Shown one piece after another: positions 1 to 8,976 of a DNA stretch of 34,363 bases; within the stretch, counting starts at the first letter, position 1; every line of letters begins with the position of its first letter. A model generated the notes under the pieces. That model was not told where the DNA came from. It did not search any database and was given only the letters and a program-made list of their open reading frames with translations. Origin of the DNA: Flavobacteriales bacterium. GTDB lineage: Bacteria > Bacteroidota > Bacteroidia > Flavobacteriales > TMED113. The DNA lies in contig NZWM01000037.1 of NCBI GenBank assembly GCA_002698365.1, forward strand, positions 1 through 34,363. The letters are read 5' to 3'. Made by a program: the position numbers and the translations under genes.

Positions 1-48
1 CATTTAAAGTCATAAAAGTTATTTTTTTTTGGGAATACGAATATACGA

Positions 49-1317
49 TTATTTCTCTAAAGAGACACAGAGGATAACCTCCTCTATAACATTGTCTTGT
101 ATTTTAATAATTTTAAATTCATAATTATTAAATCGGATAACTTCCTGATTTTTAGGGATACGAGCAATCTTATGGACTATAAGCCCATTAAGTGTATCAT
201 ATTCTTCAGATTCTGGAAAATCAAACAAATACTCCTTATTTAATTCATCTATTTTATGTTTGCCTAATAAATGATATTTGTTTTCGCCTATTTGCTGTCC
301 TAAAAAACTGCTGGCATCATGTTCATCTTCAATTTCACCAACCAATTCCTCTAGAATATCTTCTACACATATTAAACCTGATGTTCCACCATATTCATCT
401 ACAACTAAAGCTACACTACGTCTATCTTTCAACAATTTATCAAGAGCTTTCTGTGCTAGTAAACTTTCTGGCAATAAAGAAATAGGCAATAAAATATCTT
501 GGATATTTTTTGGATTCTTAAACATTTCATGTGAGTGTACATATGCTATGACATTATCGAGATTTTCTTTATAAACCAAAATTTTAGAATGTCCTGTCTT
601 AATAAACTTACTTCGAAGATTAAGAATAGTATCATTTATACTAATGCCTACTATATCAGTTCTAGGAACCATACAGTCACGCACTTTAATATTAGAAAAA
701 TCTAATGCGTTTTGCAATATTTCTACTTCAGGATCAATTTCTTGCATGCTCTGTTTAGTAATTAGATTATGTTCTTCTAAATACTGATCTAAATCAATCC
801 GATTAAAAACAAGTTTTTCAGAAATAGAATTAGATGTAAAAAATAATTTAATTAACAACGTGGATATTCCATTAACAAACAAAGAAAAAGGATATAATAT
901 TGTGACAATAAACACTGTGGGCAATGCAAAAAAACTTAATAATTTATTAGGGAATAACGAGAAAACAACTTTAGGTAAAAACTCTGCAACTAAAAGGACA
1001 AAAAAAGTAGATACACTAACTTGAATCAATAATACAAAAATATCGATACTAGTAACATATTTTTGAATTACTGGGTCTAATAAAAGAGCCATATAAATAC
1101 CATACATTACAAGAGCAATATTATTACCAATTAACATTGCAACAATAAAATTACTTGGTTTTTCTGTAAATTTGGAAACAATTTTATTATTTAGTGTTCC
1201 TTGTTCTTTATCTAAAAATATTTTTAATTTGTTAGCCGATACAAAAGCAATTTCCATGCCAGAAAAAAATGCCGAAAAAAGTAAACTAATTAATATAATG
1301 ATATATTCCGTTTCCAT
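49..1317 (-). CDS. gldE: CNNM/DUF21 + CBS-pair + CorC-HlyC transporter-associated domain membrane protein, GldE-like
   Basis: 422 aa; N-terminal hydrophobic DUF21-like region (MEIAFVSANKLK), CBS-type segment (VRDCMVPRTDIVGI), and VALVVDEYGGTSGLICVEDILEELVGEIEDEHD typical of the CorC/HlyC family; lies next to lptC. Confidence 0.8.
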   Translation of the reverse strand: METEYIIILISLLFSAFFSGMEIAFVSANKLKIFLDKEQGTLNNKIVSKFTEKPSNFIVAMLIGNNIALVMYGIYMALLLDPVIQKYVTSIDIFVLLIQVSVSTFFVLLVAEFLPKVVFSLFPNKLLSFFALPTVFIVTILYPFSLFVNGISTLLIKLFFTSNSISEKLVFNRIDLDQYLEEHNLITKQSMQEIDPEVEILQNALDFSNIKVRDCMVPRTDIVGISINDTILNLRSKFIKTGHSKILVYKENLDNVIAYVHSHEMFKNPKNIQDILLPISLLPESLLAQKALDKLLKDRRSVALVVDEYGGTSGLICVEDILEELVGEIEDEHDASSFLGQQIGENKYHLLGKHKIDELNKEYLFDFPESEEYDTLNGLIVHKIARIPKNQEVIRFNNYEFKIIKIQDNVIEEVILCVSLEK

Positions 1318-1324
1318 GTTAATA

Positions 1325-1843
1325 TCATAAATAAATTGTACCTGTTATATTAGAAAGAGAATATGTGGAAAAATACTGATCTGATGTAAAACCAAAGCCC
1401 ATAATAATTTGATTCTGTGTATGTAATGTAACAAAATCATCTGTATATATTTTTTTTAATTCCTTGTTCCAAAAAAGCTTTTCAGTAACTAATTCTTCTT
1501 GATTTAAATTATTTAAAATAACATTTTTTCTAACCTCTACAAGCTGTTGATCTTTATTCTGAACAGCAAAATCTGCAGATATAGTGGCAATTGTATCTAA
1601 TGATTGATTATATACAAAAACCTTAATTCCCTTTTCAAAAATACTCTTTTCTTCTGGGGAAGTAATTATTTCTATCTCTGGCGCAATTAATTGAAATTCT
1701 AGATTTCCTTTTAAATAATAATTTATCTGTATATCACTACCATGGTCGTTAATGGAGTTATTAGGATACGAAGCGTCAATATCTTTTATATTATTAATAC
1801 AGCCTATAGAAATCAGTAATAGAAAAATAAAAAAACATCTCAT
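1325..1843 (-). CDS. lptC: LPS export ABC transporter periplasmic protein LptC-like lipoprotein
   Basis: 172 aa; signal peptide with lipobox-like ISIGC; 'LIAPEIEIITSPEEKSIFEKGIKVFVYNQ' and 'TEKLFWNKELKKIYTDDFVTLHT' match the LptC pattern in Bacteroidota. Confidence 0.75.
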   Translation of the reverse strand: MRCFFIFLLLISIGCINNIKDIDASYPNNSINDHGSDIQINYYLKGNLEFQLIAPEIEIITSPEEKSIFEKGIKVFVYNQSLDTIATISADFAVQNKDQQLVEVRKNVILNNLNQEELVTEKLFWNKELKKIYTDDFVTLHTQNQIIMGFGFTSDQYFSTYSLSNITGTIYL

Positions 1844-1852
1844 ACAAGAAAT

Positions 1853-3295
1853 TTAATTTTTATAATACGGGTTCTGAACTACTTCCTGATACCAACAATT
1901 AATTGTATATGTTTTTTTATCAAGTCCAATAATTTGAAAAGTTGATGTTTTATCTGGCATTTGATCAGTATATGTTTTTATTTTTTTGTTTGCATCGGCT
2001 GCAAATGAAGGATCTAGTCTTTTAGCATGTTGATACTTTTCAATTGCTGCCCAATATCCTACTCGTTTTGTAAATTCATCATTCTGTGTGTCACCTGTAT
2101 TTTCACCACAACTTCTAGATGTTTTTGCATATAAGTCACCAATTAACATGTAGGGTTTTCCCCAACTTGATCTTAACCGATTTGCATCTAATGCATATTT
2201 TTTCGCTGTTTTATATTGATCCATTGCAGCATAGGTACTTGCTAAATAATATAAATAATCCGCTTTTTTAATATTATCTGTCTCACCATCTACAGCTTGA
2301 GTAAAGTAAATATTTGCTTGACTATAGTTTTCTTGTCTTACTGATAAAACTCCCATATAAAATGCAGATCTTGGAGTAGGGTTTGATTCATATAATTTTC
2401 CTGCAATTTGAAAATAAATATTACTATCTGTACAATCTTTCTTTTTTAATAATTGTGCGGCTCTTTCTAACCAATTAAAATCTTCTTGATTAATTTGAAA
2501 TTTATCTGTGTATAATTGCACTAATTTTTCGCATGTAACATGAGGTGCTAAAATTTTCTCCATATTAGCACGAACATCGCCCAAAGTTTTCAACTCTTTG
2601 ATATTATTTTTTAACTTTCTTTCTTCTTTGGAAGTTAGATTCTCTTTAGAATTTAAATCAAAGTTTTTTTGATTAATATCCGCCTCTTTATAATCAATAA
2701 CAGTAGACAAATCCGAGAACAAATCTATTAATTCTTCTTTTGATAATAATTTATTTGATGTCAATTTTGCCCCTGCCTGAAAATAATAATTTAATGCACG
2801 AGCTTGTGTCTTAGCTTGATCTAAAATAAATGATTCTTTTAATATTTCATATGCTTTCTGAACACTAGACATATCAGACTTCCGATTTCTATACAACTCC
2901 GCCCCCTGCATCCCTAACACCATTCCTTCCTGACCTGGATAATAATAATTTCTGTGATTATAAACTTGAAGTAAATCATCTATTAAACCTTCTTTTTGTA
3001 CACTATCTAATTCGTTTTTAATAAAATTTTTATACATCGTTGCACCGTGTATATATATATTTTTTGTTCTTTTAGGTGCATTAATAAATAAATATAACCA
3101 CGAGTCAAAAGCAGATTCATAACTCTTTTGTTTATAAAATTCTGTATATATAGATAAGTGTTCTTCACACCTCATAGTATCTACTCCATATTTGCTAATC
3201 GAAGCAGATAATTTCTGTACTTCTGAAAGCCTCATTTTTTCTTGTCCCAAGAAAATAATCGGAGTAATTAATATCATTAACAATAATTTTTTCAT
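1853..3295 (-). CDS. secreted tetratricopeptide-repeat protein
   Basis: 480 aa with signal peptide; TPR-like helical repeats (SAFYMGVLSVRQENYSQANIYFTQAVD, YLASTYAAMDQYKTAKKYALDANRL). Confidence 0.7.
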   Translation of the reverse strand: MKKLLLMILITPIIFLGQEKMRLSEVQKLSASISKYGVDTMRCEEHLSIYTEFYKQKSYESAFDSWLYLFINAPKRTKNIYIHGATMYKNFIKNELDSVQKEGLIDDLLQVYNHRNYYYPGQEGMVLGMQGAELYRNRKSDMSSVQKAYEILKESFILDQAKTQARALNYYFQAGAKLTSNKLLSKEELIDLFSDLSTVIDYKEADINQKNFDLNSKENLTSKEERKLKNNIKELKTLGDVRANMEKILAPHVTCEKLVQLYTDKFQINQEDFNWLERAAQLLKKKDCTDSNIYFQIAGKLYESNPTPRSAFYMGVLSVRQENYSQANIYFTQAVDGETDNIKKADYLYYLASTYAAMDQYKTAKKYALDANRLRSSWGKPYMLIGDLYAKTSRSCGENTGDTQNDEFTKRVGYWAAIEKYQHAKRLDPSFAADANKKIKTYTDQMPDKTSTFQIIGLDKKTYTINCWYQEVVQNPYYKN

Positions 3296-4588
3296 TTAAT
3301 CAATTTTTCGTTTTTTAAACCATTTTTCATTTAATGTCATCGATAAATAAAATGTGAAATAATTCTCCACTATTAAATTATCTCCAGAGTAGCCTCTGTG
3401 TCCATATCTAACTCCTATGTTAGCCTTAGAAGACACTCTATTCATTGGTAAAGCAAGACCCGCACTAACAGCAATATCTTTTAATAAAGATAATTCGCTA
3501 TTTAATCCCGTAGCATTAGCTAAATCTAAATAACCGAATCCATATGAACACCCAAATTTATACTCAACTCTATTAAAATAATTATGAATATCCTCTTTAT
3601 TAGGAATAAATTGTGCGCCAAAAATAATTTCACTTTTATCTTCCATATAAGAACCTATATTGGTGCTCTGCCAATTAGTATAATTATAATCTAGGCCAAC
3701 TAACCACTGTTCACTTGATTCAATTGAAAGACCAATACCATAAGAAAATGGCATCGTAATATAAGCCTGATCACCCGTTACATATAAAATAGTATCAATA
3801 AAAGATTCGTATCCACCAGAAGTAATATATGTGTGTTGAAATACATTAGTAGCAGATTCAAAATTTGTTTTTGGGGTAAATGTTGTTCCTAAATTAAATA
3901 TATAGTCGTTCCGCGTATAATTGAATAACAATCCAAGTTCAAAATTAAAATCATTAATCATTTTTGACTCCTGTTCTCTAAAATCAATTGATGAATTTGC
4001 AGTAGAAATAGTGGTTGTTTTATCCATTTTTCCGAAAAAATAACTCCAATTACTACCAATAGAAATATTCATATTATCTGTTTTTCTTAAGGACCAAGAA
4101 GCCCCAATTATAAACTTATTTAATCCACCTGCACCACTATAAGTATAATCTACTAAGCCGATTTCATCATGATTTAAAACCTGACTTTTAACACTATATC
4201 CTACACTACTATATGGCAACAATCCTATTGTAAAACCAATTTTTTCAGAAATTGGAAAGCCTAATCCGATATTAGATAAACTGGTAACAAAATTTTTTTG
4301 ATGTAAATTATCTTGCGACATATTAAAAAAAGACGACTGCAACCCTAATTCAAAACTGGTTTGATTCAAAAATGAATATGTCGCAGGGTTTTTATAATTT
4401 ATAGAATAGTGATCACTAACACTTATACTTAGTCCACCCATCGACATATTTGAAATACTATTGCAATTATGTAATTGCCCCAAACCAAAAGATGAATATG
4501 GTGAATACGTATTAATTTGACCTTTGATATTAAAAAAAGGCAATAATATTAAACAAAATAAGATTTTAAGTTTCTTCATTACATGCAA
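3296..4588 (-). CDS. outer-membrane beta-barrel protein (FadL/PorV-like fold)
   Basis: 430 aa; signal peptide, NTYSPYSSFGLGQL start, amphipathic alternating strands throughout; internal start MKKLK at 4579 also plausible; overlaps the 3' end of coaX. Confidence 0.65.
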   Translation of the reverse strand: MHVMKKLKILFCLILLPFFNIKGQINTYSPYSSFGLGQLHNCNSISNMSMGGLSISVSDHYSINYKNPATYSFLNQTSFELGLQSSFFNMSQDNLHQKNFVTSLSNIGLGFPISEKIGFTIGLLPYSSVGYSVKSQVLNHDEIGLVDYTYSGAGGLNKFIIGASWSLRKTDNMNISIGSNWSYFFGKMDKTTTISTANSSIDFREQESKMINDFNFELGLLFNYTRNDYIFNLGTTFTPKTNFESATNVFQHTYITSGGYESFIDTILYVTGDQAYITMPFSYGIGLSIESSEQWLVGLDYNYTNWQSTNIGSYMEDKSEIIFGAQFIPNKEDIHNYFNRVEYKFGCSYGFGYLDLANATGLNSELSLLKDIAVSAGLALPMNRVSSKANIGVRYGHRGYSGDNLIVENYFTFYLSMTLNEKWFKKRKID

Positions 4589-5291
4589 TAATATAATTTA
4601 AACCCTCCATTAACAAATAAGGGTCAAAAAAATTTATATTTTTTATTCTATTTTTTAGCATCATCATATCGCCTCCAGTTGTAATAACTGTAACATTAGC
4701 ATAACGAGATTTATATTTTTCTATTACATTTTTTATTTCAAATAAAAAAGAATCTCTCACACCAATCAACATAGAGTCCCGAGTTGTCATGCCTATAACA
4801 TCACTAGTCTCCTGAAAACTGATATTGGGCAATCTATGAGTATAGGAATGTAACGCAGCTAATCGCATTGTCAATCCTAAGCTAATTTGTCCACCAACAT
4901 ATACATTATCCACAATAATATCATATGTAATACAGGTGCCTAAATCTATGATTAGTTTAACGCCTGAATACTTAGCAACAGCACCAGCAGCTAAGGCTAT
5001 GCGATCTGGCCCTAATGTGTTTTTTGTTTTATATTGGATTTCTACAGGCAACTTGGATAAATCGTGGACTAATATATATTTAATGTTTGATTTCAAACAA
5101 TATTTATAAATATAGTCTACATCCTCTCCCGTGTTTGAAACACATATAGTTTTTAACATCGAATATTTGGATAAAATATTTTGAAAATACTCATTAGAAA
5201 ATACCTTGGCTGAATTATATTCAATCATTTTTTTATTTCGAAAAACAGCCCACTTAATCTTTGTGTTACCGATGTCTATAACTAGATTCAT
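4566..5291 (-). CDS. coaX: type III pantothenate kinase
   Basis: 241 aa; MNLVIDIGNTKIKWAVF, GPDRIALAAGA, LIIDLGTCITYDIIV, GGQISLGLTMRLAALHSYTHRLP, TGGD motifs. Confidence 0.95.
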   Translation of the reverse strand: MNLVIDIGNTKIKWAVFRNKKMIEYNSAKVFSNEYFQNILSKYSMLKTICVSNTGEDVDYIYKYCLKSNIKYILVHDLSKLPVEIQYKTKNTLGPDRIALAAGAVAKYSGVKLIIDLGTCITYDIIVDNVYVGGQISLGLTMRLAALHSYTHRLPNISFQETSDVIGMTTRDSMLIGVRDSFLFEIKNVIEKYKSRYANVTVITTGGDMMMLKNRIKNINFFDPYLLMEGLNYIIACNEET

Positions 5292-5315
5292 CTAAATTTA
5301 GAATATATAATATTG

Positions 5316-5323
5316 CAAATTTA
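5316..5323 (-). promoter_or_regulatory. Bacteroidota -7 box (TAAATTTG on minus strand) upstream of coaX
   Basis: plus-strand CAAATTTA = TAnnTTTG on minus, 25 bp upstream of the coaX ATG; no clear -33 TTG at ideal spacing. Confidence 0.45.
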
Positions 5324-5359
5324 TGAAATGATAATTTATGTTTGTTAATAAATAGATAT

Positions 5360-5367
5360 TATATTTG
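5360..5367 (+). promoter_or_regulatory. Bacteroidota -7 box (TATATTTG) for tRNA-Phe
   Basis: TATATTTG matches TAnnTTTG 13 bp before the tRNA; TTTG at 5341-5344 could be -33 with a slightly short spacer. Confidence 0.5.
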
Positions 5368-5380
5368 CACACTTATGATT

Positions 5381-5456
5381 GGTGCTATAGCTCAGTTGGT
5401 AGAGCAAAGGACTGAAAATCCTTGTGTCCCTGGTTCGAATCCTGGTAGCACCACCA
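5381..5456 (+). tRNA. tRNA-Phe (GAA), CCA encoded
   Basis: acceptor GGTGCTA/TAGCACC, D-stem GCTC/GAGC, anticodon stem AAGGA-CTGAAAA-TCCTT (GAA at 5414-5416), T-arm CCTGGTTCGAATCCTGG, discriminator A + CCA. Confidence 0.97.
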
Positions 5457-5460
5457 AATA

Positions 5461-5488
5461 AAAACCCACTCAGTTGAGTGGGTTTTTT
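5461..5488 (+). terminator. intrinsic terminator after tRNA-Phe
   Basis: perfect inverted repeat AAAACCCACTCA-GT-TGAGTGGGTTTT followed by TT. Confidence 0.9.
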
Positions 5489-5558
5489 GATTATATCTTA
5501 TTCTTTTTTTGTTATCGATGAACCAATTCAGTTTCACTTTCAATAATAGGTTAAATAT

Positions 5559-5930
5559 CTAACTAGTTTTTGGGGGAAATGATTTTAACAAAGAAATCAT
5601 AAATGCTAGAAAGGATACTATTAATGCTGGCATCAAAACTTTAAGAACTAAAGTTTCATGATTTTCAAGGTCCTGCGCTTCTAGTGCATCCATTCTCCAA
5701 ATAAATGCTCTATACATTATACAAAATGTATACCCCCAAGCACCACACAACAATCCTATGCCTTTTTTTAATCTTAAGTTTGTAATTCCTGCAAATAATA
5801 ATAAGAATACACTTATATAATCTGCTGTCAGATTAAGGTTAGATTGGTCATATGAAATGTGATACCAAGTTTCATAAATAAAATAGATAAGACCCAAAAC
5901 TATTGCTAACCAACTTAAAAAGTTATTCAT
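5559..5930 (-). CDS. small multi-pass membrane protein, unknown
   Basis: 123 aa, about four hydrophobic segments; no family recognised. Confidence 0.5.
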   Translation of the reverse strand: MNNFLSWLAIVLGLIYFIYETWYHISYDQSNLNLTADYISVFLLLFAGITNLRLKKGIGLLCGAWGYTFCIMYRAFIWRMDALEAQDLENHETLVLKVLMPALIVSFLAFMISLLKSFPPKTS

Positions 5931-5996
5931 ATCCTTATAATAAAAAAATAGATGACTGAATCAGGGTTTTAAATTAGATATCAATAATTGATAGTG

Positions 5997-6104
5997 TAAT
6001 TTTGTTCATGCATCAAACTTACGTAATAATTTTCTAAAAAAATGCGAAACTGAGACTGAAAGGCTCACATTTATAACCCCAACATAATGTTAGGTTTTTT
6101 TTTT
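5997..6104 (+). ncRNA. candidate short transcript / leader (promoter-like box to terminator-like hairpin)
   Basis: TAATTTTG (-7 like) at 5997-6004; AACCCCAAC-ATAAT-GTTAGGTT imperfect hairpin followed by T10 ending at 6104; no ORF between. Confidence 0.25.
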
Positions 6105-6166
6105 GTATGATTGGATTTTATTATCTTATCTATTAAGATCTAAATTGATTAATAAATAGAATACTT

Positions 6167-7378
6167 ATGAACGAAATTATATGCCCAAAATGTAGTACAG
6201 CATTTAAAGTAGATCCAGCTGGATTTTCAGCTATTTTAAAACAGGTTCGAGATCATCAGTTTAAACAAGAAGTTGACAATAGAATTCATTTACTGAAAAA
6301 AGGAACAGAATCGGATATTAAACGTGTAATTGCCGAAACAAAAAGTGAATTACAAGAAGAATTATCTAAAAAAGAAAAAAAAATATCCGAATTACAATCG
6401 GAAATAGAAAAAGTTCATCTTCAAAAGAAGTTAGAGATTTCTGAGGCAATTCAAGGAGTTGAAAAAGAGAAAAATACGCTTCGAAACCAGTTAGTTTTAA
6501 AAGAAAAAGAAATGGCTCTATCTGCTAACTCTATCAAAGAGGAAATGACTAATAAAATAAAACTTAAAGATGATTCTATCAAATTAAAAGAAGAAGAGAT
6601 AAGCAGATTGAAAGATTTTAAACAAAAATTATCCACAAAATTATTAGGTGAAACTCTAGAACAACATTGTGAAGTAGAATTTAATAAATTGCGAACTACT
6701 GCATTCCCAAACGCTTATTTTGAAAAAGACAATGATTCTTCAGAAGGAACAAAAGGAGATTATATTTTTAAAGAAGAAGACAATTATGGAAATGAAATTA
6801 TTTCAATAATGTTTGAAATGAAAAATGAGAATGATGAAACTATAAATAAAAAGAAAAATAGTGAATTCTTTAGTAAACTAGATAAAGATAGAACAAAAAA
6901 GAATTGTGAATACGCAATACTGGTAACTCAATTAGAATCAAGTTCTGAACTTTATAATCAAGGAATTGTGGATGTTTCATATAAATATGAAAAGATGTTT
7001 GTAATAAGACCACAATTTTTCATACCAATGATTACATTATTACGAAATGCAGCTATGAAATCATTAGCTGAAAAAGCAGAATTAACAAGAATAAAAGAAC
7101 AAAATATTGACATTACAAACTTTGAAGACAAACTAAATGAGTTTAGAGATAAATTTTCGAAAAACTTTATTTCTGCATCAAATAATTTCATGAAAGCCAT
7201 TGATGAGATTGATAAATCCATAAAAAGAATGGAAGCGGTAAAATCAGCATTACTTACAACCGAAAGGCAATTTCGGCTAGCTAATGACAAAGCTGATGAT
7301 TTAACAATTAAAAAACTGACAAGAGGGAACCCTACAATGATGGAGAAGTTTAATAATCTTAAAAAGAATTCTAAATAA
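6167..7378 (+). CDS. DUF2130-like protein: zinc-ribbon-like N-terminus, coiled coil, putative PD-(D/E)XK-type domain
   Basis: 403 aa; CPKCSTAF N-terminus, long charged heptad-rich region, then [10 protein letters not shown]...[11 protein letters not shown] (D...ExK pattern). Confidence 0.75.
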   Translation: MNEIICPKCSTAFKVDPAGFSAILKQVRDHQFKQEVDNRIHLLKKGTESDIKRVIAETKSELQEELSKKEKKISELQSEIEKVHLQKKLEISEAIQGVEKEKNTLRNQLVLKEKEMALSANSIKEEMTNKIKLKDDSIKLKEEEISRLKDFKQKLSTKLLGETLEQHCEVEFNKLRTTAFPNAYFEKDNDSSEGTKGDYIFKEEDNYGNEIISIMFEMKNENDETINKKKNSEFFSKLDKDRTKKNCEYAILVTQLESSSELYNQGIVDVSYKYEKMFVIRPQFFIPMITLLRNAAMKSLAEKAELTRIKEQNIDITNFEDKLNEFRDKFSKNFISASNNFMKAIDEIDKSIKRMEAVKSALLTTERQFRLANDKADDLTIKKLTRGNPTMMEKFNNLKKNSK

Positions 7379-7416
7379 ATTAAAAGCATTTTAGTAGAAA
7401 AACGTGATCATATGTT

Positions 7417-8001
7417 ATGAAGATTTTATGTCTAATTTTAATATTTTTTTTAAATATGGTAAATACTGAACAAAAAAACTATGCATATTTTGGGGGGGGG
7501 TGTTTTTGGTGTATTGAAGCTGCATTTGAAAATTTAAATGGAGTTATAAATGTTACTAGTGGCTATAGTGGTGGAGATGAATCAACTGCTAACTATAAAG
7601 ATGTTAGTAGTGGTACTACAAAACATGCTGAGATATGTGAAATTAAATATGATCCTGATATAATAACATTTAACACATTACTGGAAGTGTTTTTTTTAGC
7701 ACATGATCCAACAACATTAAATAGACAAGGTAATGATGTTGGACCTCATTATAGATCAATAATTTTTTATTGCAATAAAACTCAAAAACAAGAAAGTGAA
7801 AATTTTATCGAAAAATTAGAAAAACTTGAAATTTATAATAATATAATTACTGAGCTCGTTCCATTACAAGATTTTTATCCTGCTGAAGATTACCATCAAA
7901 ATTATTTTACTTTAAATCCCAATCAAGCATATTGTACTTTTGTAATTAATCCAAAAATTAAAAAATTAAAAAATGCATTAAAAAAATATTATTTGGATTA
8001 A
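7417..8001 (+). CDS. msrA: peptide-methionine (S)-S-oxide reductase, with N-terminal signal-like sequence
   Basis: 194 aa; YFGGGCFWCIEAAFENLNGV, TSGYSGGDESTANYKDVSSGTTKHAE, HDPTTLNRQGNDVGPHYRSIIFY, PAEDYHQNYF. Confidence 0.96.
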   Translation: MKILCLILIFFLNMVNTEQKNYAYFGGGCFWCIEAAFENLNGVINVTSGYSGGDESTANYKDVSSGTTKHAEICEIKYDPDIITFNTLLEVFFLAHDPTTLNRQGNDVGPHYRSIIFYCNKTQKQESENFIEKLEKLEIYNNIITELVPLQDFYPAEDYHQNYFTLNPNQAYCTFVINPKIKKLKNALKKYYLD

Positions 8002-8010
8002 TTATACATC

Positions 8011-8973
8011 TTATGGAAGTATGCTAAAGTACATTGAATTACCTCCTGCAAATAAGCCAATACCATTCTGCACATTTGAAAAAACAGGAACTGGCTCTGT
8101 CCCAAATGGACTAATAAATTGGTCCCTATTCAGTTCAATTGAATTAAAATAATTATATGCTTCTTCACTAAAAGAGGTGAGTTGTAAAAACAAACTATCA
8201 CCATATTCTATCCCCGCCAATTTATATTCCATATCAAATGAAATTTCTTTTTCTTGTCCATTAAATAAATTATCATTAAAAAGAGCTGTGCGACCACTAA
8301 AAGTATATCCATCCCAAGGAATACCTTGCGATAAAGACGGATCATTTGAATATAATATTAATGGATAGCTTTTTCGAATGAATTCATAATCAGAACCATC
8401 TTCTTCCCACTGTTCTCCTTCTGTCTGCAAGAACAGTCGTATTCTATAATAGTTATTTTGATTAGGATTATCTTGAAAAACTACATTTAAGGTAGCATTA
8501 TATATGCTGGTGTCAGTGGCATTATCTATAATATTAAAATCAATCAATTCTATATTGTTAGGAATCATAGTTGTTGCATATACAGATTCATAATCGTAAT
8601 GACTCACATCAATTGAATAAGTGGATCCTGCTTTTGGATTCATCTCATATGTATAATATGAAATCTCTTCTGTATTAATTCCACCATACCAGTTATCTTC
8701 TAGAATCATAAATGTATCTACATGATTAGAGTCTAAAATCATTTCTCCTAGCAATACATTGTCTTCATATAATAATACATTTGCATCTAATACACATCCT
8801 GGAATAGGATGGTTAGAAAATGCTCCTTGTGAAGAAGAAATAAAAACAGATGGAACAGAATCTGTATCTAACATACCGTTAACAACTAACATTGAAGTAT
8901 GTGCTGGTATATTTAAATCAACAACTTTTTCACAACTAAATAACAACAAACAAATAATAATTATTTTTTTCAT
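8011..8973 (-). CDS. DUF4249-type lipoprotein, partner of TonB receptor
   Basis: 320 aa; lipobox LLLFSC, 'KVVDLNIPAHTSMLVVNGMLDTDSVPSVFISSSQG', adjacent to TonB receptor gene. Confidence 0.75.
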   Translation of the reverse strand: MKKIIIICLLLFSCEKVVDLNIPAHTSMLVVNGMLDTDSVPSVFISSSQGAFSNHPIPGCVLDANVLLYEDNVLLGEMILDSNHVDTFMILEDNWYGGINTEEISYYTYEMNPKAGSTYSIDVSHYDYESVYATTMIPNNIELIDFNIIDNATDTSIYNATLNVVFQDNPNQNNYYRIRLFLQTEGEQWEEDGSDYEFIRKSYPLILYSNDPSLSQGIPWDGYTFSGRTALFNDNLFNGQEKEISFDMEYKLAGIEYGDSLFLQLTSFSEEAYNYFNSIELNRDQFISPFGTEPVPVFSNVQNGIGLFAGGNSMYFSILP

Positions 8974-8976
8974 AAT

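Noticed and set aside
192-574. Plus-strand ORFs 192..485 and 278..574
   Set aside because: Antisense to the well-supported GldE-like CDS; composition is typical of shadow ORFs.
6049-6070. CTGAGA-containing segment considered as a TPP riboswitch
   Set aside because: The other conserved THI-box elements are absent and no thiamine gene follows.
6451-7389. Minus-strand ORFs 6451..6636 and 6958..7389
   Set aside because: Antisense to the DUF2130-like gene; hydrophobic only because they mirror Lys/Asn/Glu-rich coding sequence.
5381-7400. Genomic island integrated at tRNA-Phe
   Set aside because: No integrase and I found no repeated copy of the tRNA 3' end (att-like) downstream; terminator and core genes follow normally.
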